Notes under the pieces: model-generated
Databases searched by the model: none
Told to the model about the DNA's origin: nothing
Seen by the model: only the letters and a program-made list of their open reading frames with translations
Shown here: positions 8,611 through 15,197 of the stretch, in pieces
How the letters are laid out: every line of letters starts with the position of its first letter
Position numbering within the stretch: the first letter of the stretch is position 1
Assembly (NCBI GenBank): GCA_021202495.1
Contig: JAJQCX010000072.1
Coordinates: 1 to 25,666 of the forward strand
Direction: 5' to 3'
Source of the DNA: Clostridia bacterium
GTDB taxonomy: Bacteria > Bacillota > Clostridia > UMGS1883
Length of the DNA stretch: 25,666 nucleotides
Position numbers and translations under genes: made by a program

Positions 8611-9787
8611 AGGAAGATTTGGCGTTCACGGCGGGCAATACATTCCCGAAACGCTGATGAATGCCGTAAACGAGCTTGAGGAGGCATACAATTACTACAA
8701 AGACGACGCGGATTTTAACCGCGAGCTCAACACTCTTTTGTGCGAATACGCAAACCGCCCGTCGCTTTTGTACTATGCCGAAAAAATGACAAAGGACTTG
8801 GGCGGCGCAAAGATATATTTAAAGCGCGAGGATTTGAACCATACGGGCGCGCACAAGATAAATAACGTCTTAGGGCAGGTTCTTCTTGCGAAAAAGATGG
8901 GCAAAACAAGGATAATTGCAGAAACGGGCGCGGGACAGCACGGCGTTGCGGCGGCGACCGCGGCAGCGCTCATGGACATGGAGTGCGAGGTTTTCATGGG
9001 TGCGGTTGACTGCGAGCGGCAAGCGCTCAACGTCTACCGTATGGAGCTTTTGGGCGCAAAGGTACACCCCGTTAAGAGCGGCACCGCGACGCTCAAGGAC
9101 GCGGTTAACGAAACGATGCGTGAATGGACGGCAAGAGTTGCCGACACGCATTACGCGCTCGGCAGCGTCATGGGACCTCACCCCTTCCCCACCATTGTGC
9201 GCGATTTTCAAAGCGTCATAAGCCGCGAAGCGAGAGCGCAAATTCTTGAAAAAGAGGGAAGACTCCCCAGCGCTGTGCTTGCGTGCGTCGGCGGCGGCAG
9301 CAACGCGATAGGCATGTTCCACCACTTCATCCCCGATGCCAACGTGCGCCTCATCGGCTGCGAAGCTGCGGGCAAAGGGCTTGAAACCGACAAGCACGCC
9401 GCAACGCTCACAAAGGGCAAGCTCGGCATTTTCCACGGCATGAAGTCGTATTTCTGCCAAAACGAATATGGGCAGATCGACGAGGTTTATTCCATTTCCG
9501 CAGGGCTCGATTATCCCGGCATAGGTCCCGAACATGCGTATCTTCACGACAGTGGCAGAGCGGAATACGTTGCCGTGACGGACGAGGAAGCGGTCAACGC
9601 GTTTGAATATCTTTCGCGCACCGAGGGCATTATTCCCGCAATCGAAAGCTCCCACGCAGTAGCGCACGCAATGAAGCTCGCGCCCGAAATGGAAAAGGAC
9701 GACATTTTAATCGTGTGCCTTTCCGGCAGAGGCGACAAGGACGTCGCCGCAATAGCAAGATACAGGGGGGTTAATATTTATGAGTAG
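8603..9787 (+). CDS. trpB: Tryptophan synthase beta chain
   Basis: TrpB condenses indole with L-serine to make tryptophan, using pyridoxal phosphate. The PLP lysine is Lys85 in GAHKINN, the catalytic Glu107 lies in AETGAGQHG, and the phosphate-holding GGGSNAIG is at 230-237. Length (394 residues) is normal for TrpB1, the partner of TrpA. An upstream TTG at 8600 is in frame, but the ATG at 8603 is preferred because GAGGA at 8592-8596 is six bases before it. The start overlaps the trpF end by eight bases. Confidence 0.97.
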   Translation: MSKGRFGVHGGQYIPETLMNAVNELEEAYNYYKDDADFNRELNTLLCEYANRPSLLYYAEKMTKDLGGAKIYLKREDLNHTGAHKINNVLGQVLLAKKMGKTRIIAETGAGQHGVAAATAAALMDMECEVFMGAVDCERQALNVYRMELLGAKVHPVKSGTATLKDAVNETMREWTARVADTHYALGSVMGPHPFPTIVRDFQSVISREARAQILEKEGRLPSAVLACVGGGSNAIGMFHHFIPDANVRLIGCEAAGKGLETDKHAATLTKGKLGIFHGMKSYFCQNEYGQIDEVYSISAGLDYPGIGPEHAYLHDSGRAEYVAVTDEEAVNAFEYLSRTEGIIPAIESSHAVAHAMKLAPEMEKDDILIVCLSGRGDKDVAAIARYRGVNIYE

Positions 9788-10544
9788 AATTGAACGGCTT
9801 AAAGGGCAAAAAAGCTTCATCGCGTTTTTGACGGCGGGCGACCCCACGATTCAAAAAACAGAAGAATACATTTTGGCAATGGCACAGGCGGGCGCGGACT
9901 TGGTTGAGATAGGCATTCCCTTCTCCGATCCCATTGCCGAAGGCGTTGTAATCCAAGACGCGAATATCCGCGCGCTGAAAAACAACACCACGACGGACGA
10001 CGTTTTCAAATGCGTCGAAAACGTGCGCAAAAAAACCGACGTTCCGCTTGTCTTTCTGACATATGCAAACCCTGTATATACTTATGGTAAGGATCGCTTT
10101 TTTGCGGAGTGTGAGAGAGTCGGCATTGACGGCATTATAATTCCCGACGTTCCCTTTGAGGAAAAGGACGAATTTAAAACCGAAGCCGATGCGCACAATG
10201 TCGACATAGTGTCGCTCGTCGCGCCGACAAGCGAGGAACGCATAACAAAAATAGCCTCCGAAGCGAAGGGATTTTTATACGTCGTCTCATCAATGGGCGT
10301 AACCGGCATGAGAAGCACAATCACAACCGATTTAAAAACCATCACCGAAAAGGCAAAGGAAGCGACCGACATCCCCGTCTTCATCGGCTTTGGTATCAAT
10401 ACGCCCGAGCAAGTGCATGAATATTACCAATACGCCGACGGTGTCATAGTCGGCAGCGCAATTGTGAAAATAATCGAAAAATACGGCGAAAACGCGAAAG
10501 AAGAGCTCGTCAAATACGTCAAAAGCATGAAATATAAGAACTGA
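9780..10544 (+). CDS. trpA: Tryptophan synthase alpha chain
   Basis: TrpA cleaves indole-3-glycerol phosphate to indole, which passes through the tunnel to TrpB. The 254-residue barrel shows FLTAGDP, the catalytic Glu43 in LVEIGIPFSDP, and a glycine-rich phosphate site around FIGFGI and VGSAIV. The residue equivalent to E. coli Asp60 is Glu54 (IAEG instead of LADG), a conservative change that I recall in other Clostridia. The start overlaps the trpB end by eight bases, with AGGGGGG as the ribosome binding site. It is the last gene of the operon and is followed by a terminator. Confidence 0.97.
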   Translation: MSRIERLKGQKSFIAFLTAGDPTIQKTEEYILAMAQAGADLVEIGIPFSDPIAEGVVIQDANIRALKNNTTTDDVFKCVENVRKKTDVPLVFLTYANPVYTYGKDRFFAECERVGIDGIIIPDVPFEEKDEFKTEADAHNVDIVSLVAPTSEERITKIASEAKGFLYVVSSMGVTGMRSTITTDLKTITEKAKEATDIPVFIGFGINTPEQVHEYYQYADGVIVGSAIVKIIEKYGENAKEELVKYVKSMKYKN

Positions 10545-10563
10545 AAAATACAGCGCGAAATCC

Positions 10564-10592
10564 GCCGCACCGCAGGGTGCGGCATTTTTTTT
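10564..10592 (+). terminator. Intrinsic terminator of the trp operon
   Basis: GCCGCACC (10564-10571) and GGTGCGGC (10576-10583) form an eight-base-pair GC-rich stem with a GCAG loop, followed by A and nine T residues. It sits 20 bases past the trpA stop. Confidence 0.93.
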
Positions 10593-10641
10593 GCGCCTTT
10601 TTTCGACAATATGCCCGGTTTTACGCAGACTTTAAACAAAA

Positions 10642-10670
10642 TTGATAGAGAATTTTACATAGCATTTATA
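10642..10670 (+). promoter_or_regulatory. Candidate promoter of the phosphate-uptake pair
   Basis: TTGATA at 10642-10647 and TTTATA at 10665-10670 are 17 bases apart and lie 29 bases upstream of the lipoprotein start. The -10 match is imperfect. No clear PhoB/PhoP-type direct repeat was recognised. Confidence 0.45.
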
Positions 10671-10698
10671 GAATTTAATCACAGGGGAGTGAATTACA

Positions 10699-11583
10699 AT
10701 GCTGCAAAAAAGGATTGCGCCGATATTTTTAATTGCGGCGGTTTTATCATTGAGCGCCTGCGGCGAAACCGAAAAAGGCGTCACGCAGGTCGACGGGCTC
10801 GAAGAGCTTGGCTTGGTTCAAATTGTGTCACGAGAGGAGGGCTCCGGCACAAGAAGCGCGTTCGCCGATTTGGCGGGCTTTGCGGAAGCAAATTCGGGTT
10901 CCGACGCTACGACGGAAAACGCGCAGATTGCCTCCGACGCCGAATCGGTGTGCGAGGCTGTCACAAGAGACATTTCCGCAATAGGCTACGTTTCCATGGG
11001 AACAACGCTAAACTCCGACGTAAAAACACTTGACGTTGACGGCGCGGAAGGCAGCCTCGAAAACGTCATAAATGGAAAGTATTCTTTAAGTCGCCCCTTC
11101 ACTCTCGTATGGACGGGCGAATTAAACGACGTCGAAAACGACTTCTTGACTTATGTGATGGGCAAAGGACAGGCAATCGTTCAAAAATCATATGCCAACG
11201 TCCGCGACGAATGCGACTTTTTATCGGATCAGAGCCGAGGCACAATCACAATTCACGGCTCAACCTCGGTAACGCCGTTATTACAGGAACTGGCGAATGA
11301 ATACGAAACGATTAACCCCAACGCGTCAATCGTCATAACGGCGTCAGACTCAACTCAAGGCATAAACGACGCAATGCAGGGCTTGTGCGACATAGGCATG
11401 GCTTCAAGAGAATTAAAGGACTACGAAAAAGAACTTTTGAATTACAGGGTTATCGCCTATGACGGAATTGCGGTAATTGTGAACGCCGAAAACCCGCTCG
11501 ACGGCGTAACGTTTGACGAGCTGAACGCGCTCTTCACCGGTGAAATTACAAGCTGGGAAGAAATTAACGAAAGAAGGAAGTAA
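10699..11583 (+). CDS. PstS-like phosphate-binding lipoprotein with its two halves in swapped order
   Basis: A lipoprotein signal ends in LSAC with Cys21 as the expected lipidated residue, so the 294-residue product should be anchored outside the membrane. The body has the parts of a PstS-type substrate-binding protein in reverse order. Residues about 40-165 match the usual second half (SREEGSGTR at 44-52, AIGYVSMG at 94-101, SRPFTL at 131-136). Residues about 180-292 match the usual first half (ITIHGSTSVTP, DIGMASRELK, AYDGIAVIV, LFTGEITSWEEI). Each half keeps a phosphate-binding-type loop. It therefore looks circularly permuted rather than broken. GGGGAG lies nine bases before the ATG. The next gene starts four bases downstream. 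Ligand identity is inferred from family motifs. Confidence 0.85.
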   Translation: MLQKRIAPIFLIAAVLSLSACGETEKGVTQVDGLEELGLVQIVSREEGSGTRSAFADLAGFAEANSGSDATTENAQIASDAESVCEAVTRDISAIGYVSMGTTLNSDVKTLDVDGAEGSLENVINGKYSLSRPFTLVWTGELNDVENDFLTYVMGKGQAIVQKSYANVRDECDFLSDQSRGTITIHGSTSVTPLLQELANEYETINPNASIVITASDSTQGINDAMQGLCDIGMASRELKDYEKELLNYRVIAYDGIAVIVNAENPLDGVTFDELNALFTGEITSWEEINERRK

Positions 11584-11586
11584 GCT

Positions 11587-13263
11587 ATGAATGACACGCT
11601 TCAAATAATATTCGGGCTGATAGGCGGCTTGGCAATCTTCATCTTCGGCATGAACTTGATGAGCGAATGTCTGCAAAAGGCTGCCGGTGAAAAAATGAAG
11701 CAAATTTTGGGACTTCTCACCAAAAACAGGCTTTTAGGCGTTTTGGCGGGCGCGCTTGTGACGGCGGTGCTTCAAAGCAGCAGCGCGACGACCGTCATGG
11801 CGATAGGCTTCGTCAGCGCGGGGCTCATGTCGCTTCCGCAGGCAATTTCGATAATTTTCGGCGCCAACATCGGCACAACCGTCACCGCGCAGATAATCGC
11901 CTTTAAGATAACCGACTACATATATGTCTTCATCTTTGCGGGCTTTATCCTCTCCTTCGTATGCAAAAAGGAAAAGATTAAAAATATCGGCATGACGATT
12001 TTCGCGTTCGGTCTTCTGTTCCTCGGTATAGAAACGATGGGCGACGTTATGAAGCTGCTCGCCTCAAGCCCCCTTTTCACAAATATGATTGCAAAGGTCG
12101 CCGACATGCCCATTTTGGGAGTCGCCGTAGGTACGCTTATGACGCTCGTCGTTCAAAGCAGCAGCGCCACAATTGCCGTATTGCAGAATTTCGCCTCTCA
12201 GGCGGGTCCCGACGGTGTCACAAGCATATTAGGCTTAACCGGCGCAATACCCATTCTTTTGGGCGACAACATCGGCACGACGATAACCGCCCTCTTAGCC
12301 TCGATAGGTCAATCCAAAAACGCCAAGCGCACAGCCTTGGCACACACTCTCTTTAACCTCTCCGGCGCGTTTCTCTTCATCTGGCTCATAAAGCCGCTTG
12401 CCGCATTCGTAGAGTATATTTCCCCGAGCGGCGCAGAGGTCGACGTAATCTCGCGTCAGATTGCAAACGCTCACACGACGTTTAACATAACAATGACCCT
12501 CATCTGGATTGGGCTTTTGGGCATTATGGTGAAGATTGTCACAAAGCTCATTCCCGACAACAAAAACGAGCTTGACAATCCCGCAAAGCCGCGCTATCTC
12601 GACCGCAACGTCATTTCGCAGCCCGCCGCCGCGCTGCAGCTTGTTGCAAAGGAAACTCTCAACTACGGAGAGCTCGTCAAGAACATGCTTGCCGACGTCA
12701 TCGGCGCTGTCAAAAGCGACAAAGCGTCCTCTATCCGCAAAATCACCGAATACGGCGAAGCTCTCGGAGGGCTCAACTCCGAAATCAACGATTATTTGGC
12801 TGAGCTTTTCTCAGCCGGCGTTCTGACCGAAAAACAAGCGACCCAAACGGCAAAGCTCATGTATGTTTTGGCGGACGTTGAAAGAATGGGCAGCCTTTCG
12901 GTCGAATTGTCAAATCATCTTTTAGAGAAGATAGATAAGAAATACAATTACTCAAAAGAGGCTTTAAACGACATTGAGGAAAGCCTCATACGCATAGAAA
13001 CGATGTACGACAGCGCTCTCACAGCGCTTCAAAACGGCGGCGACGCCACAAAGCTTTTGAACCACAAGGACGAGGTTCTCAGCCTCGACATTGAAATGCG
13101 CAAACACCACATGCAGCGCGTCAATAAGGGCAAATGCAAAAAGAGCCTGTCCCGACCGTATATAAAAATGCTCTACTGCATCGACCGCATGGGCACCGGC
13201 TGCGTAAACCTCGCGGAAGTTGCGCAAAGCCAAATAGATTTCGCATATTTTATAGGAGAATAA
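11587..13263 (+). CDS. Na+/phosphate cotransporter, NptA/PNaS family, with PhoU-like C-terminal domain
   Basis: The 558-residue membrane protein has the inverted repeat of Na/Pi cotransporters: QSSSA at 63-67 and 190-194, each followed by a conserved GANIGTT or GDNIGTT element, within about eight hydrophobic segments over the first 340 residues. Residues about 350-555 are hydrophilic and helical, like the PhoU regulatory fold often fused to this family. It should import phosphate with sodium. AGGAAG six bases before the ATG lies at the end of the upstream lipoprotein gene, so the two are co-transcribed. No pst ABC genes are nearby. Confidence 0.9.
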   Translation: MNDTLQIIFGLIGGLAIFIFGMNLMSECLQKAAGEKMKQILGLLTKNRLLGVLAGALVTAVLQSSSATTVMAIGFVSAGLMSLPQAISIIFGANIGTTVTAQIIAFKITDYIYVFIFAGFILSFVCKKEKIKNIGMTIFAFGLLFLGIETMGDVMKLLASSPLFTNMIAKVADMPILGVAVGTLMTLVVQSSSATIAVLQNFASQAGPDGVTSILGLTGAIPILLGDNIGTTITALLASIGQSKNAKRTALAHTLFNLSGAFLFIWLIKPLAAFVEYISPSGAEVDVISRQIANAHTTFNITMTLIWIGLLGIMVKIVTKLIPDNKNELDNPAKPRYLDRNVISQPAAALQLVAKETLNYGELVKNMLADVIGAVKSDKASSIRKITEYGEALGGLNSEINDYLAELFSAGVLTEKQATQTAKLMYVLADVERMGSLSVELSNHLLEKIDKKYNYSKEALNDIEESLIRIETMYDSALTALQNGGDATKLLNHKDEVLSLDIEMRKHHMQRVNKGKCKKSLSRPYIKMLYCIDRMGTGCVNLAEVAQSQIDFAYFIGE

Positions 13264-13266
13264 GAG

Positions 13267-13305
13267 AAAATCACCCTGCGAACATAATTGAAGGGTGATT
13301 TTTTG
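13267..13305 (+). terminator. Terminator after the Na+/phosphate cotransporter
   Basis: AAAATCACCCT (13267-13277) pairs with AGGGTGATTTT (13292-13302) around a 14-base loop, ending in a T run. It begins three bases after the stop codon. Confidence 0.85.
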
Positions 13306-13315
13306 TGCGCGGGTG

Positions 13316-13344
13316 TTGTATTTTTTTGCGGGGAGTGGTATAAT
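13316..13344 (+). promoter_or_regulatory. Extended -10 promoter of rodA
   Basis: TATAAT at 13339-13344 is preceded by TG at 13336-13337 (an extended -10) and, 17 bases upstream, by TTGTAT at 13316-13321. Initiation near 13351 would leave a leader of about 39 bases before the TTG start at 13390. Confidence 0.75.
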
Positions 13345-13389
13345 CAGATCAATAAAACAGTGCGGGATAAATATTCGCGGGGTGATTTT

Positions 13390-14502
13390 TTGATAAAGCG
13401 ATTTTTTTCGGAGGACGGGTGCGACGTCAGGCTTTTGGGCGCAGTTATCGTCGCGTCCGTATTCGGCATAATAATGATAAACAGCGCGGTTCACGAGCTT
13501 TCAAGCCCGGAGAGATATATTATCGTGCAGTCGGCGGCGTTCATTTTGGGGCTCGCGGCGGCTGTCATTTTGGCGTTTATCGACTATTCCGTGCTCTATT
13601 CCTTGCGCCATGTCGCAATGGGTGTCGGGCTCGGTCTCTTGGTTCTCGTTTTGATATTGGGCTTCGGACGTGAGGACACCGGTACCCAGGGCTGGATCAG
13701 CCTCGGATTTGTAAACCTGCAGCCCGCCGAAATTGCGAAGGTGTGCTTTTTGGTGACGCTTTCGGCGCACATTTCAAAAATACGAGAGGATATAAATTCC
13801 CTCAGAAACGTTTGCCTGCTTCTTCTTCACACGGCGGTGCCCGTGGCTCTCGTTCTCTTGCAGCCCGACACCGGCACGGCGATTGTTTTCATCTTCATGT
13901 TTGCGGTAATGATGTTTTTCGCCGGTATAAGCGCAAAATATATAGTCGCGGCTCTCGCTCTGGGCGGCGTCGGAGCCGCGGGAGCATGGTTTTTTTACCT
14001 GAACGACATCCAAAAGGCGAGGTTTTTCTCGTTTCTAGATCCCGAATCCGACCCCTTGGGGACAGGCTATCACATCATACAGTCCAAAATCGCGGTTGGC
14101 AGCGGGCAGCTTTTCGGAACAGGCTACATGCAGGGCACCCAAACTCAAATGGGCTATTTGCCCGAAAAACAGACCGACTTCATTTTTTCGGTAATATGCG
14201 AAGAGCTCGGCTTCATGGGAGCAATAGCGGTGATTGCGCTTCTCTTTTTCATCATCTGCCGCGTATTTATCGACGCCAGACGCGCCAAGGACACCTTCGG
14301 GGAAATGCTCTGCGCCGGATGCGGCGCGATGCTTTTGTTCCACACAATAGAAAACATCGGCATGTGCATCAATCTTCTGCCCATAACCGGCATCCCTCTC
14401 CCCTTTTTCAGCTACGGCGGATCCAACATGATAACAAGCATGGTCGCCATAGGCATAGTCTGCTCGGTCTCGATGCACCGAAAAACAAATTCATTTGATT
14501 AA
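13390..14502 (+). CDS. rodA: RodA-type SEDS peptidoglycan glycosyltransferase
   Basis: SEDS proteins polymerise lipid II into glycan strands together with a class B penicillin-binding protein. Here the polytopic protein has the RodA-like motifs LQPDTGTAIV, GTGYMQGTQTQMGYLPE and TDFIFSVICEELGFMGA, in which Asp263 corresponds to the essential aspartate, and ends with GIPLPFFSYGGS. FtsW is the alternative, but the TQTQMG block favours RodA. The frame is open back to 13288, but that start would lie in the preceding terminator and upstream of the promoter. TTG at 13390 is chosen because GGGGTG is five bases before it, giving 370 residues. It is a single-gene unit; no partner penicillin-binding protein or mreBCD is in the window. 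Confidence 0.9.
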   Translation: MIKRFFSEDGCDVRLLGAVIVASVFGIIMINSAVHELSSPERYIIVQSAAFILGLAAAVILAFIDYSVLYSLRHVAMGVGLGLLVLVLILGFGREDTGTQGWISLGFVNLQPAEIAKVCFLVTLSAHISKIREDINSLRNVCLLLLHTAVPVALVLLQPDTGTAIVFIFMFAVMMFFAGISAKYIVAALALGGVGAAGAWFFYLNDIQKARFFSFLDPESDPLGTGYHIIQSKIAVGSGQLFGTGYMQGTQTQMGYLPEKQTDFIFSVICEELGFMGAIAVIALLFFIICRVFIDARRAKDTFGEMLCAGCGAMLLFHTIENIGMCINLLPITGIPLPFFSYGGSNMITSMVAIGIVCSVSMHRKTNSFD

Positions 14503-14544
14503 ACAAAAATGCGGCTGCCAACTTAAAGCGCCGCATTTTTGTTT
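14501..14544. terminator. Symmetric, probably bidirectional terminator between rodA and the ispE operon
   Basis: AAACAAAAATGCGGC (14501-14515) pairs with GCCGCATTTTTGTTT (14530-14544). Because the arms are A-rich on one side and T-rich on the other, either transcript gets a GC stem followed by a U run. It overlaps the rodA stop codon and can also end minus-strand transcription coming from the peroxiredoxin gene. Confidence 0.85.
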
Positions 14545-14572
14545 AATACTTAATATTCATCCAAAAAAGCTT

Positions 14573-14694
14573 GATTTTTCCGCTATCTTAGTTGTAAGGG
14601 CGCATCTTGCTCCGCCCGCCCGCGCCTACCGCCGCGCTTGATTCATCCGCACCCCTCTCATCAAGCATTTTTATAAAATTTCAGTATTACTCCG
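14573..14694. repeat. Composite intergenic repeat, copy A (palindromic unit plus conserved-loop hairpin)
   Basis: The left part (14573-14626) shares GATTTTTCCGCTATCTTAGT and TCTTGCTCCGCCCG with copies at 19070 and 25574. The right part (14636-14694) has a GCTTGAT/ATCAAGC stem (14636-14642 with 14660-14666), a loop containing TCATCCGC, then a segment ending TTTCAGTATTACTCCG. The whole aligns with 19201-19301. It lies just past the stop of the minus-strand peroxiredoxin gene and fills most of this gap. Confidence 0.75.
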
Positions 14695-14700
14695 ATTTTC

Positions 14701-15162
14701 TCAGCCCTTTTGCAAAAGCTCCAGCATTTGCGCAGGGTTTTCCGCCGCCTTAACCTTGTCCGACGCGTAAATTATCATCCCGCCCTCGTCAATCAAGTAT
14801 GTGGTGCGCACAACTCCCATGCTCACCTTGCCGTAGTTTTTCTTTTCCTTCCAAACGTCATACGCCTCAATCGCCGCGCGTTCCTCATCCGAAAGCAGCA
14901 CAAACGGCAAATTGTATTTCGTCTCAAAATTTTTGTGCGACTTCACGCTGTCTTTACTTATTCCTATTATAACCGCGTTCAGCGCAGAAAAATCCTCATT
15001 TCTCTCGCCGAATCCACACGCCTGCTTTGTGCAGCCGGGAGCGTTGTCCTTCGGGTAAAAATAAAGCACAACCTTCTTGCCCCTGTATTCCTCCAACGTG
15101 TGAATTTCTCCGTTTTGATCCGGCAGCGAAAACCCCGGAGCCTTTGTTCCTATTTCAAGCAT
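14701..15162 (-). CDS. bcp: Thiol peroxidase, peroxiredoxin of the BCP/PrxQ family
   Basis: This 153-residue cytoplasmic peroxiredoxin should reduce hydrogen and organic peroxides with electrons from thioredoxin. The motif APGCTKQAC holds the peroxidatic Cys44 and, five residues on, Cys49 as the resolving cysteine of the atypical 2-Cys BCP type. FSLPDQNG near the start and YFYPKDN before the active site also fit. GGAGGAA at 15169-15175 is six bases before the ATG. It is the last gene of the minus-strand unit, 35 bases after the lyase-like gene. Its link to the other two genes is not obvious; general oxidative defence in an anaerobe is the simplest reading. Confidence 0.95.
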   Translation of the reverse strand: MLEIGTKAPGFSLPDQNGEIHTLEEYRGKKVVLYFYPKDNAPGCTKQACGFGERNEDFSALNAVIIGISKDSVKSHKNFETKYNLPFVLLSDEERAAIEAYDVWKEKKNYGKVSMGVVRTTYLIDEGGMIIYASDKVKAAENPAQMLELLQKG

Positions 15163-15197
15163 TAATTATTCCTCCAACATAACAAATTCATTGCGTC

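Noticed and set aside
8870..9667. Long minus-strand open frame of 265 codons opposite trpB
   Set aside because: It mirrors the trpB codon pattern, has no family resemblance, and trpB on the plus strand is complete with all catalytic motifs.
10699..11583. Reading the PstS-like gene as a truncated or frameshifted pseudogene
   Set aside because: It has a good ribosome binding site, intact lipobox and both half-domains with key loops; the order is changed but nothing is missing.
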